From positions 1-12,923 of the forward strand of contig DMZT01000409.1 in the NCBI GenBank assembly GCA_003484865.1: a stretch of DNA of 12,923 bases, written 5' to 3'. Below the pieces are notes generated by a model. It had not been told where the DNA came from and did no database searches. It was given only the letters and a program-made list of their open reading frames with translations. Of this stretch, positions 6,998 through 12,923 are shown piece by piece. This DNA comes from Stenotrophomonas sp. Lineage in GTDB: Bacteria; Pseudomonadota; Gammaproteobacteria; Xanthomonadales; Xanthomonadaceae. The position numbers and the translations under genes are program-made. Every line of letters begins with the position of its first letter. The first letter of the stretch is position 1.

Positions 6998-7297
6998 GTG
7001 AACAAGATCCTGACGCTGGTCCTGACGCTGTTCGGCACGGTGCTGGCCCCCACCACAGCGTGGTCCAAGGACGACCCGGCCGCTGGCGCACAACTCTATA
7101 CCGTGCACTGCACGGCCTGCCACGGCGCGAATCGGGCCGGCATTCCGCCGACGTTCCCCGCACTCACCGATGTCGCCAAGCGGCTGCAGCCGGCGCAGAT
7201 CAAGGAAAAGATCAGCAAGGGCGGGGGCTTGATGCCGCCCTTTTCCCAGCTGTCGGCACAGGAAATCGACAATCTCGCCAGTTACCTGGCGAAATAG
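6998..7297 (+). CDS. Small class I cytochrome c, periplasmic
   Basis: This 99-residue exported monoheme cytochrome c has a hydrophobic signal segment at residues 3-21. The haem-attachment motif CTACH (Cys38, Cys41, His42) is followed by GANRAGIPPTFPALT, and the probable axial methionine is Met79 in GGGLMPPF. The C-terminal helix reads LSAQEIDNLASYLA. It starts at GTG 6998, with a strong AAGGAG (6986-6991) 6 bases before it. It is the last gene of the plus operon. The likely role is electron acceptor for the GMC/subunit-3 dehydrogenase encoded on the opposite strand, equivalent to the cytochrome subunit of FAD-glucose dehydrogenase and Caulobacter LacC-type systems, although those often carry larger cytochromes. 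The stop codon lies 7 bases from the stop of the convergent DUF1080 gene. Confidence 0.9.
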   Translation: MNKILTLVLTLFGTVLAPTTAWSKDDPAAGAQLYTVHCTACHGANRAGIPPTFPALTDVAKRLQPAQIKEKISKGGGLMPPFSQLSAQEIDNLASYLAK

Positions 7298-7304
7298 GAG
7301 TCCA

Positions 7305-8063
7305 CTACAGCGCCCGCACCCAGATGTTGCGGTAGCTGACGTTGGAATCGTGTTCCTGCAGGTAGATCGGCGCACACCCATGGGGCGCGTACGAGGGCGC
7401 GCCGATGTACTCGGTCTTGCCCGCCAGCACGGTGTCGTCCTGCACCAGCACGCCGTTGTGCAGGACCGTGATGCGCGCGGGCGACACAAGCCCGCCGCCG
7501 GGTGAGAACCGAGGTGCCTTCCAGAGGATGTCGTAGGCCTGCCACTGCCCCGGTGCGCGCGAGGCGTTCACCAAGGGCATGGCCTGCTTGTAGATGGCGC
7601 CGGCCTGGCCATTGGCATAGGTCGGGTTGTTGTAGCTGTCGAGCACCTGCAGCTCGTATCGTTCCTGCAGGAAGATGCCGCTGTTGCCGCGGTCCTGGCC
7701 CTCAAAGCCCTCGGTTTCGACAGGCGTGCGCCACTCGACATGCAGTTGGACGTCGCAGAAGTGCTGCCTGGTGCGGATGCCCTTGCTGCCCGGAACCACC
7801 GTCAGTACGCCATCAGCGACGCGCCAAGGCACGCGCCCGCCCTGCTCCGACTCCCAGGCGGACACATCGTTGCCATCGAACAGCACGATTGCGTCGGAGG
7901 GTGCCTTTCCTGGGGGCGTGGCCACGCTCGTTGGCACCGGCGTCCAGACCTCGGTCTTCTTCGGATCGCGTGCAGGGTCGGCACCGGCCTGCCCGAGCGC
8001 AGGTGCGGCAACCAGCACGGCGGCGGCGATCAGCACAGGCGTGATCATTCCGTTGCGCTCCAT
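7305..8063 (-). CDS. Exported DUF1080 / 3-keto-disaccharide hydrolase-domain protein
   Basis: This 252-residue protein of the DUF1080 family (PF06439) has a concanavalin-like beta-sandwich fold. An N-terminal signal (ITPVLIAAAVLVAAPALG) directs export. Family hallmarks follow in order: LFDGNDVSAWE (61-71), GNSGIFLQ and YELQVLDS (127-143), GAIYKQ (155-160), WQAYDILW (174-181), HNG (202-204), PIYLQEHDS (232-240) and RNIWVR (245-250). Characterised relatives cleave 3-keto-glycosides or 3-keto-disaccharides, some by a lyase mechanism. The chosen start at 8063 shares one base with the stop of the preceding gene (TGATG), indicating translational coupling. ATG 8048, with GGAG 9 bases upstream, is a credible alternative, and ATG 8078 is less likely. 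It is the last gene of the minus operon. With the dehydrogenase next door, it should act on the 3-keto product in the periplasm. Confidence 0.88.
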   Translation of the reverse strand: MERNGMITPVLIAAAVLVAAPALGQAGADPARDPKKTEVWTPVPTSVATPPGKAPSDAIVLFDGNDVSAWESEQGGRVPWRVADGVLTVVPGSKGIRTRQHFCDVQLHVEWRTPVETEGFEGQDRGNSGIFLQERYELQVLDSYNNPTYANGQAGAIYKQAMPLVNASRAPGQWQAYDILWKAPRFSPGGGLVSPARITVLHNGVLVQDDTVLAGKTEYIGAPSYAPHGCAPIYLQEHDSNVSYRNIWVRAL

Positions 8064-8638
8064 CAGCTGGTCCCCCACGCCGGCGTACCGGGGATATAGG
8101 CGAGGTCGCCGTCGTAGCGCCCCGGCACCGCGACGTAGCGCAGCACTTCAGTTGCGCCGGCCTTGGAGGTGAAGAAACCGAATATGGTCAGCTGCTTGAG
8201 CATCGTGAAGTAATGCGGCATCGCTTCTCCCTCCTCGGCGGTGCCGGTCTCGGTCACCTCGACCGCGTGCTTCCTGGCCTCTGCATCCAGCGCGCGCAGC
8301 AGCTCGGTGCGGGCCTGCGGCGCAAGTAAAACGAAGCGGCCGCCCGCGCGTTTGTCGATATCGGCCAGGCCGGCGCGGAACGTCGCCTGCTGCCGGGCGG
8401 TGTAGCAGTCGCTGACGAACGTCGCCATGAACGCACCGGCGCCTGCGTCTTTCGCCCCCGGCGTCTTCGTCCGCGGCAGGATGGTCTCGGCGATCTCATC
8501 CAGCGTGCCGACATCCGCGTCGGAGAAGCGCGACTTCGCCCCTGCGGCAGGAGCCTGTGCCTGACCGAGTGCGGGCAGACCGATCATGGCCGCACCGGTG
8601 GCGGCGACGATCATCTTCAGCAGTTCGCGGCGGTCCAT
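8063..8638 (-). CDS. Tat-exported gluconate 2-dehydrogenase subunit 3-like protein
   Basis: This 191-residue small subunit belongs to the gluconate 2-dehydrogenase subunit 3 family (PF13618). It has a twin-arginine signal: DRRELLKMIVAATGAAMIGL with Arg3-Arg4 and a short hydrophobic stretch ending near ALGQAQA. The mature part contains the family's DEIAETILPRTKTPGAKDAG segment (cofactor-free 'hitch-hiker' subunits keep this), then FMATFVSDCY and a C-terminal FTMLKQLTIFGFFTSKAGATEVLRY, whose GFFTSK..A.E element is typical. Its ATG overlaps the GMC stop by one base (TGATG), so the two are made in equal amounts. In known complexes this subunit carries the folded large subunit through the Tat system, which the GMC protein here needs because it has no signal of its own. 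It equates in role to the FAD-GDH gamma subunit and Caulobacter LacB. Confidence 0.9.
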   Translation of the reverse strand: MDRRELLKMIVAATGAAMIGLPALGQAQAPAAGAKSRFSDADVGTLDEIAETILPRTKTPGAKDAGAGAFMATFVSDCYTARQQATFRAGLADIDKRAGGRFVLLAPQARTELLRALDAEARKHAVEVTETGTAEEGEAMPHYFTMLKQLTIFGFFTSKAGATEVLRYVAVPGRYDGDLAYIPGTPAWGTS

Positions 8639-10323
8639 CAGAGATTCCCCGCTTTCAGTTCGCGCACGGCATGGTCGGCAGCGCGTGCCGTCAGCGCCAT
8701 GTAGGTCAATGAAGGATTCACGCACGCGCTGGAGGTCATGCACGCCCCGTCGGTCACATAGACGTTGGGCGCATCCCAGACCTGGTTGTGCTGGTTCAGC
8801 ACGGAGGTGCTGCGGTCACGGCCCATGCGCGCAGTCCCCATTTCGTGGATGCCCTTGCCCGGGGCGTAGTCATTGTCATGCATCTCCACGTCCTTGACGC
8901 CGGCGGCCTCGAGCATCTCGGCGGCATCGGCGGCCATGTCCTTGCGCATGGCCAGTTCGTTGGCGCGCATGGAGACATCCATCGCCAGCACCGGCAGTCC
9001 CCACTTGTCCTTGCGGTCGCTGTCCAGGCGGATCGTGTTGTCGTGGTGCGGCAGCATCTCGCCGAAGCCGGTCATGCCGATGCGCCAGTCACCGGGCACG
9101 GTCAGCGCCTCTTTCAGGTCGGCACCGATATTCAGCTCGGCGATCTCGCGCGACCATCCCATGCGGCTGGCACCGCCCTGGTAGCCGAAGCCACGCAGGT
9201 AGCGGCGCTTGTCCGCAGCCACGTTGCGGAAGCGGGGAATGTAGAAGCCGCAGGGACGACGGCCGAAGTAGTACTTGTCTTCATACCCTTCGACCCGGCC
9301 GGAGGCACCCGCGCCGAAATGATGGTCCATCACGTTGTGGCCCAGTTCGCCGGACGAGGAGCCCAGCCCACCGTCCCAGACATCGGTGGCCGAGTTCATC
9401 AGCAGCCAGGTCGAGTTGAAGGACGACGCATTGAGGAAGATGACCTTCGCCGTGTACTCATAGGTCTGCCCCGTCTCGGCATCGATGACCTCTACGCCGC
9501 GCGCACGCTTGCGGTCCTTGTCGTAGAGCACTTCCTTGACGATGGAGAATGGCCGCAAGGTCAGGTTGCCCGTCTTCATCGCCGCCGGCAGCGTCGCTGC
9601 CTGGGTGGAAAAATAGGCCCCGAAGGGACAGCCGAGGATGCACTTGTTGCGGTACTGGCAGTTGACGCGGCCCTGCTCGGGCATCGGCTGGGTGATGTTG
9701 GCGGTGCGCGAGTGGATCATGTGCCGGGTGCCGCCGAAGGCCTTCCTGATCCGCGCGGCCACATCCTTCTCGACGATATTGAGTGGGATCGGCGGCAGGA
9801 ACTCGCCATCCGGCAGCACGTCCAGCCCTTCGCGGGTGCCGGCGATGCCGGCGAACTTCTCCACATGGTCGTACCAGGGGGCGATGTCGGCGTAGCGGAT
9901 CGGCCAGTCGGTGGCGATGCCGTCCTTGACGTTCGCCTCAAAGTCCAGGTCGGAGAAGCGATAGCTCTGCCGGCCCCACATCAGCGAACGCCCGCCGACG
10001 TGGTAGCCGCGGAACCAGTCGAAGCGCTTGGTCTCGATGTAGGGCGATTCCTGTTCGTCGGCCCACATGCCCTGGAGGTTCTCGGCCAGCGCGTAGTCGC
10101 GCATCAGCACCGGGAAGGCCGCCTTCATCGCCTGGGTTGGCCGGTTGCGGTGCGGGAAGTCCCACGGCTCCTTCATCGCGTTGACGTAGTCCTTCACGTG
10201 CTCGATGTTGCGGCCGCGTTCCAGCATCAGCACCTTGAGGCCCTTCTCGGTCAGCTCCTTCGCCGCCCAACCGCCACTGATTCCCGAGCCAACAACGATG
10301 GCGTCGTAATGATTGTCTGCCAT
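8638..10323 (-). CDS. GMC-family FAD dehydrogenase large subunit (sugar/glucoside dehydrogenase type)
   Basis: This 561-residue flavoprotein of the glucose-methanol-choline family has an FAD-binding motif AIVVGSGISGGWAAKEL (GxGxxG at residues 12-17), then YHVGGRSLMWGRQSYRFS (107-124). The C-terminal GMC_oxred_C block runs HEMGTARMG (493-501), VTDGACMTSSACVNPSLT and MALTARAAD. Catalytic His493 and Asn536 are the expected pair. Cys222, Cys228 and Cys232 (CX5CX3C, in CQYRNKCILGC) match the spacing of the [3Fe-4S] ligands of FAD-glucose dehydrogenase, so electrons can leave through a cluster to a cytochrome instead of O2. There is no signal peptide; it presumably exits with the Tat-tagged subunit encoded next. 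ATG 10323 follows AGGTGAGAG, and the preceding gene ends 26 bases upstream. The likely reaction is C3 oxidation of glucosides or disaccharides in the periplasm, but the position specificity is inferred from context. Confidence 0.92.
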   Translation of the reverse strand: MADNHYDAIVVGSGISGGWAAKELTEKGLKVLMLERGRNIEHVKDYVNAMKEPWDFPHRNRPTQAMKAAFPVLMRDYALAENLQGMWADEQESPYIETKRFDWFRGYHVGGRSLMWGRQSYRFSDLDFEANVKDGIATDWPIRYADIAPWYDHVEKFAGIAGTREGLDVLPDGEFLPPIPLNIVEKDVAARIRKAFGGTRHMIHSRTANITQPMPEQGRVNCQYRNKCILGCPFGAYFSTQAATLPAAMKTGNLTLRPFSIVKEVLYDKDRKRARGVEVIDAETGQTYEYTAKVIFLNASSFNSTWLLMNSATDVWDGGLGSSSGELGHNVMDHHFGAGASGRVEGYEDKYYFGRRPCGFYIPRFRNVAADKRRYLRGFGYQGGASRMGWSREIAELNIGADLKEALTVPGDWRIGMTGFGEMLPHHDNTIRLDSDRKDKWGLPVLAMDVSMRANELAMRKDMAADAAEMLEAAGVKDVEMHDNDYAPGKGIHEMGTARMGRDRSTSVLNQHNQVWDAPNVYVTDGACMTSSACVNPSLTYMALTARAADHAVRELKAGNL

Positions 10324-10349
10324 GGATCTCTCACCTGGTGGATATCGTT

Positions 10350-11246
10350 TCAGACGTCGCAGAGGCGGATCGCCTCGCGCAGCGAGCCGACGGGATCCGG
10401 TGCCGCAGGCATGAATTCCTGCGCCAGATAGCCGTCGAAACCGGTGTCGCGGATCGCGCGACAGATGGCGGGGTAGTTGAGTTCCTGGTGGTCCCCGATC
10501 TCGTGCCGGCCCGGCACGCCCGCCGTGTGGTAATGCTTGAAACAGGCGTGATCCCTGCCGATGGTGGCGATGATGTCGCCCTCCATGATCTGCATGTGAT
10601 AGATGTCGTAGAGCAGGCCGAAGTGGTCCGAGCCGAGACGCTGGCACAACGCCACGCCCCATGTGGAGGTGTCGCACAGGTAGTCGGGATGATCGACCCT
10701 GGAGTTCAGCAGCTCCATCACCAGCACCACGCCGCGTTTCTCGGCATGCCCGAGGATGCGCTTGAGGCCCGCCTCGGCGTGGGCCATGCCCTGCTGGGGA
10801 TCCATGCCATTGCGGTTGCCGGAAAAACAGATGAGGTTGCGGTACCCCGCATCGGCCACCAGATCGATGTGCCGCGTGTAGCGCTCCACCAGGGCGTCGT
10901 GGAACCGGGGGTCGGCAAAGCCCTTGGTGAGGCCCAGCTCCGCGCCGTTGCACATCGAGCTGTCCACGCCGTGGGCCTTCAGTGTGGGCCAATCCTCTGG
11001 GCCGACCAGATCAATGGCGGCAAAACCAATGTCCTTCACCGTCGTGCAGAGCTGGGCGACCGACAGCTGCGGGAAGGTCCAGCGGGCGACGGCGTGCTTC
11101 AGGTTGCCCTTGAGCGGGGCGGCAGCGGCAAACGCCGGCAACACGGCCGCAGCACCCAGCCCAAGGCTGCCGGCGACCGCCATGCGAAGCGCATCGCGCC
11201 GCGTGAGCCCCGGCGCCGAGGGCGGTCTGATGGAATGGATGGACAT
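10350..11246 (-). CDS. Tat-exported hydroxypyruvate isomerase-like TIM-barrel protein
   Basis: This 298-residue protein has a twin-arginine signal, LTRRDALRMAVAGSLGLGAA (Arg16-Arg17), ending about AFAAAAP (residues 38-44). A PF01261 TIM barrel of the hydroxypyruvate-isomerase (Hyi) type follows: VMELLNSR (176-183), LLYDIYHMQ (211-219), HYHTAGVPGRHEIG (238-251), and GYLAQEFMP (272-280). These keep the metal-binding Glu/Asp/His/Glu set (about Glu178, Asp214, His240, Glu277). True Hyi is cytoplasmic, so export by Tat suggests a metal-loaded enzyme acting on a periplasmic keto-sugar rather than hydroxypyruvate (inference). It is the first gene of the minus operon. AGGAGG lies 11 bases before ATG 11246, and the operator palindrome is about 46 bases upstream. 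Relatives near DUF1080 and GMC genes are often annotated simply as sugar phosphate isomerase/epimerase. Confidence 0.88.
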   Translation of the reverse strand: MSIHSIRPPSAPGLTRRDALRMAVAGSLGLGAAAVLPAFAAAAPLKGNLKHAVARWTFPQLSVAQLCTTVKDIGFAAIDLVGPEDWPTLKAHGVDSSMCNGAELGLTKGFADPRFHDALVERYTRHIDLVADAGYRNLICFSGNRNGMDPQQGMAHAEAGLKRILGHAEKRGVVLVMELLNSRVDHPDYLCDTSTWGVALCQRLGSDHFGLLYDIYHMQIMEGDIIATIGRDHACFKHYHTAGVPGRHEIGDHQELNYPAICRAIRDTGFDGYLAQEFMPAAPDPVGSLREAIRLCDV

Positions 11247-11266
11247 CCGCCTTCCGGCCTCCTGGT

Positions 11267-11296
11267 ATCAAACGCTGTCGAACTGCTGCAATGCAA
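11267..11296 (-). promoter_or_regulatory. Tentative promoter of the 11246-7305 operon
   Basis: On the minus strand TTGCAT (11296-11291, the edge of the palindrome) and TTTGAT (11272-11267) are separated by 18 bases, resembling -35 and -10 hexamers. The operator would then cover the -35 element. The expected start point (~11260) falls very near the AGGAGG ribosome site, leaving an oddly short leader, so the true promoter may lie elsewhere. Confidence 0.3.
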
Positions 11297-11305
11297 TCGA
11301 TTGCA
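11292..11305. promoter_or_regulatory. LacI-type operator palindrome, copy 2
   Basis: TGCAATCGATTGCA is an exact 14-base copy of the palindrome at 2630-2643. It lies upstream of the first gene of the minus operon (start 11246). The two copies are about 8.6 kb apart and face outer ends of a convergent gene cluster. This places both operons in one regulon, most simply under the LacI regulator at 1515-2564. Confidence 0.8.
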
Positions 11306-11386
11306 CCATAGAGGAGGAACGGTTTTTTTTGCAAGACGCGGTGCACGAAAACGCATGCTGCGGGGCACAACGCCGCCCAAACGAGA

Positions 11387-11420
11387 AAACCCCAGTAAGC
11401 ACACCGGCTTACTGGGGTTT
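11387..11420 (-). terminator. Rho-independent terminator of ssb (possibly bidirectional)
   Basis: A perfect 13-base-pair stem (AAACCCCAGTAAG at 11387-11399 with CTTACTGGGGTTT at 11408-11420) has an 8-base loop. On the minus strand the stem follows the ssb stop by 27 bases and is followed by TTTTCTCG, fitting an intrinsic terminator. On the plus strand it ends in TTTATTC, a weaker T run. It insulates ssb from the downstream operon promoter region. Confidence 0.88.
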
Positions 11421-11447
11421 ATTCAAACGCGAACTGACGACTGGAAA

Positions 11448-11987
11448 TCAGAACGGAATATCGTCATCCGCAAAGTCGTCCATCGGCGGCGCGGACTGCT
11501 GCGGGGCCTGCTGCTGCGGGCGCTGCTGGCCGTAGCCACCACCACCGCCGCCGCGCTGACCACCGCCACCACCACCACCACCGCCGTACTCCTGCCGCGG
11601 GGCCTGCTGGCGCTGCGGACGTTCGCCACCGGCACCACCGCCACCGCCGCCCTCACGGCCGCCGAGCATCTGCATTTCATCGGCGATGATGTCGGTGGAG
11701 TACTTCTCCACGCCATCCTGACCGGTGTACTTGTCGTAACGCAGGCTGCCTTCGACGTAGACCGAGCTGCCCTTGCGCAGGTATTCACCGGCGATCTCGC
11801 CGAGCTTGCCGAAGAACACCACGCGGTGCCATTCGGTACGCTCCTGCTGGTTGCCATCCTTGTCCTTGCGGACGCTGGTGGTGGCCAGGCTGATGCGGGT
11901 GATCGCCATACCGCCCTGGGTGTACTTCACGTCCGGGTCGTTGCCGAGGTTGCCGACCAGGATGACTTTATTGATGCCGCGCGCCAT
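11448..11987 (-). CDS. ssb: Single-stranded DNA-binding protein SSB
   Basis: This 179-residue SSB coats single-stranded DNA in replication, recombination and repair. The N-terminal OB fold (about residues 1-108) starts [20 protein letters not shown] and includes [35 protein letters not shown] and [21 protein letters not shown], all standard bacterial SSB elements. A flexible linker of glycine runs and Gln/Pro-rich segments (about 110-168) leads to the conserved acidic tip DDDIPF, which binds partner proteins. Length is typical. ATG 11987 is preceded by GGAAGAG. The GC-rich glycine codon runs give the repetitive CCACCACC tract seen on the plus strand at about 11535-11660. No LexA-like box was recognised upstream. 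It is a housekeeping gene with its own terminator, not part of the sugar locus. Confidence 0.97.
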   Translation of the reverse strand: MARGINKVILVGNLGNDPDVKYTQGGMAITRISLATTSVRKDKDGNQQERTEWHRVVFFGKLGEIAGEYLRKGSSVYVEGSLRYDKYTGQDGVEKYSTDIIADEMQMLGGREGGGGGGAGGERPQRQQAPRQEYGGGGGGGGGQRGGGGGGYGQQRPQQQAPQQSAPPMDDFADDDIPF

Positions 11988-12299
11988 AGGGTTGCTCTTC
12001 CGTTGTCCGAGGGCAGGCCGCAGTCATATCACAGCCCCGGGCGGGGTGCAGATCTGCCGGGCCGCCCTTGGGAAAATTGGGGGGATCCAGATTGCACCAT
12101 CTTATCATTGCCGCCGTCCCCGACCCTGTCGGAATTCCGCCCGGCAGCGACCGGAAACCTGCTCGAGCCATACGCGGCAAGGGTGACGACCGTTACGCCG
12201 ACTGCCGCCAGGCCCCGGCCAGCCTGACCGTCCCGGCGACAGGCCCAGCCCTGGCAGCGCATGGCATGATGTCCCTTCACTGCCTCACCCCCTGCTGAA
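11988..12299. other. Intergenic spacer between divergent ssb and lacI genes
   Basis: These 312 bases contain no convincing gene. They should hold the promoters of ssb (minus) and of the LacI gene (plus). The only AT-richer patch is around 12072-12110 (AAAATTGG, CTTATCATTG), where -10-like hexamers can be read on both strands, but none pairs with a good -35 element. GATTGCACCAT at 12090-12100 repeats the right half of operator copy 2 without a matching left half. No terminator, tRNA or clear hairpin was seen. Confidence 0.6.
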
Positions 12300-12851
12300 A
12301 TGACCATCCGCGGCAAAGCCACCTCCCTCGATATCGCCCACCTGGCCGGCGTCTCCCAGCCCACGGTGTCGCGGGCGCTGCGCGGCAGCCCGATGGTCAA
12401 CGCCGAGACCCGGCAGCGGATCCTGGCCATTGCCCGGGAGCTGAATTACAAGGTCGACAAGAATGCCTCCAGCCTGCGCCTGCGCAATGCCGGCACGCTG
12501 GCGCTGCTGTTCTTCGAAGACCCCACCAACGACGACTCGCTGATCAACCCGTTCTTCCACGCCATGCTCGGCTCGATCACCCGGGCCTGCGCGCTGCGCG
12601 GCTACGACCTGCTGGTCTCCTTCCAGCAGCTGTCCACCGACTGGCAGGCCGATTACGAGGACAGCAACAAGGCCGACGGCATCATCCTGCTCGGCTACGG
12701 CGACTACCACGAGTCGCGCGAGCGCCTGCAGCGGCTGGTCGAGCAAGGCACCCACTTCGTGCGCTGGGGTGCTTCCCTGCCCGATCAGCCCGGTGTCTCG
12801 ATCGGCAGCGACAATTTCCAGGGCGGCTTCGACATCACCGCGCACCTTCTT
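12300..12851 (+). CDS. LacI-family transcriptional regulator, N-terminal part (interrupted)
   Basis: This is the first ~184 residues of a second LacI/GalR regulator. The HTH is SLDIAHLAGVSQPTVSRALR (about residues 9-28), followed by a hinge (YKVDKNASSLRLRNAGTLAL) and the start of the effector domain (NPFFHAMLGSITRACALRGYDLLVSF, ADGIILLGYGD, VSIGSDNFQGGFDITAHLL). At about 12849 family resemblance stops: LacI proteins continue with a 'GhrrIa.lG' element after 'AHLL', but here the frame reads DHHIGDLAGGQAQRTRAF to the end. The break looks like an assembly chimera rather than biology. No Shine-Dalgarno sequence precedes ATG 12300, and an in-frame TGA lies 33 bases upstream, so it may be read from a leaderless mRNA. 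Regulated genes would lie beyond the contig; the HTH differs from that of the regulator at 1515-2564. Confidence 0.85.
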
Positions 12852-12923
12852 GACCACCACATCGGCGATCTGGCGGGTGGTCAGGCCCAGCGCACCCGCG
12901 CGTTCCTGGTCGAAGCGGATCTG
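12849..12923 (-). other. Foreign tail, probably RND-type efflux permease fragment in reverse
   Basis: Read on the minus strand from the contig end, these bases give QIRFDQERAGALGLTTRQIA followed by DVVVKK. This resembles the 'v.idqdrA.alGlt..dIa' segment of RND multidrug efflux permeases (AcrB/MdtB type). At about 12850 it fuses to the antisense of the LacI gene with no stop or start. The plus-strand reading does not fit any LacI effector domain. It is most simply a chimeric read end or misassembly. The family assignment rests on about 25 residues. Confidence 0.45.

Noticed and set aside
5798..7489. 563-codon minus-strand open frame over the plus operon
   Set aside because: Antisense to three clear genes, with no recognisable domain and no ribosome site.
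11323..11330. Run of eight T (A on the minus strand) upstream of operator copy 2
   Set aside because: It could be an UP-like element for the minus operon, but it lies about 26 bases beyond the tentative -35, farther than usual, and no hairpin precedes it for a plus-strand terminator.
11535..11660. Tandem-looking CCACC/CCGCC tract
   Set aside because: It is the reverse of glycine codon runs in the SSB linker, not an independent repeat.
12090..12100. GATTGCACCAT matching the right half of operator copy 2 in front of the second LacI gene
   Set aside because: The left half of the dyad is missing (GGATCCAG instead of TGCAATC), so it is only a half site and may be chance.
10338..12227. 629-codon plus-strand open frame across the Hyi-like gene, spacer and ssb
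   Set aside because: It is antisense to recognised genes, crosses the terminator hairpin and turns into Thr/Ala runs opposite the SSB glycine linker; a shadow frame.
1..12923. CRISPR arrays, tRNA/rRNA genes, insertion sequences, attachment sites
   Set aside because: No regularly spaced repeats, no transposase or integrase frame, and no recognisable RNA gene were seen on either strand.

Overview
The window looks like one complete contig from a draft assembly of a GC-rich gammaproteobacterium of the Xanthomonadaceae type (Xanthomonas, Stenotrophomonas or Pseudoxanthomonas relatives). The support is the TonB receptor tail, the AI-2E permease, the glycine-rich SSB, the LacI regulators and the base composition; no rRNA marker is present, so genus is open. 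Both ends look artificial. Bases 1-14 match the end of an Illumina adapter. The last ~75 bases do not continue the LacI gene they follow and read better on the minus strand as a different protein.

Layout. 15-215: tail of a TonB-dependent receptor. 229-445 (-): decayed remnant of a DUF1801 protein. 499-1524 (-): AI-2E family permease, overlapping the end of a LacI-family regulator (1515-2564, -). 2660-7297 (+): a tight five-gene run of cytoplasmic TIM-barrel isomerase-like protein, nucleoside:H+ symporter-type MFS carrier, Gfo/Idh/MocA oxidoreductase, Sec-exported TIM-barrel protein and small cytochrome c. 7305-11246 (-): a convergent four-gene run, transcribed in the order Tat-exported hydroxypyruvate-isomerase-like TIM barrel, GMC dehydrogenase, Tat-exported gluconate-2-dehydrogenase subunit-3-like protein, exported DUF1080 protein. 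The two runs meet tail to tail with 7 bases between stop codons. 11387-11420: strong hairpin terminator. 11448-11987 (-): ssb. 12300 onward (+): start of a second LacI-family regulator.

How it fits together. The central nine genes look like one glycoside-catabolic regulon. Each divergently oriented operon starts next to the same perfect palindrome, TGCAATCGATTGCA (2630-2643 and 11292-11305), and the first copy lies between the LacI gene and the operon it probably controls. The GMC subunit has a CX5CX3C triad, matching the [3Fe-4S] ligand spacing known in FAD-glucose dehydrogenase. With the small Tat subunit and the cytochrome c it resembles the three-part FAD-GDH / Caulobacter LacABC type of periplasmic dehydrogenase. 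DUF1080 proteins, TIM-barrel proteins and Gfo/Idh enzymes are known partners in 3-keto-glycoside pathways (oxidation at C3, beta-elimination, hydration, reduction). The inferred scheme is periplasmic oxidation of a glycoside to the 3-keto form, cleavage by the DUF1080 protein, processing by exported TIM barrels, import by the MFS carrier, and reduction or isomerisation in the cytoplasm. The substrate cannot be read from the sequence.
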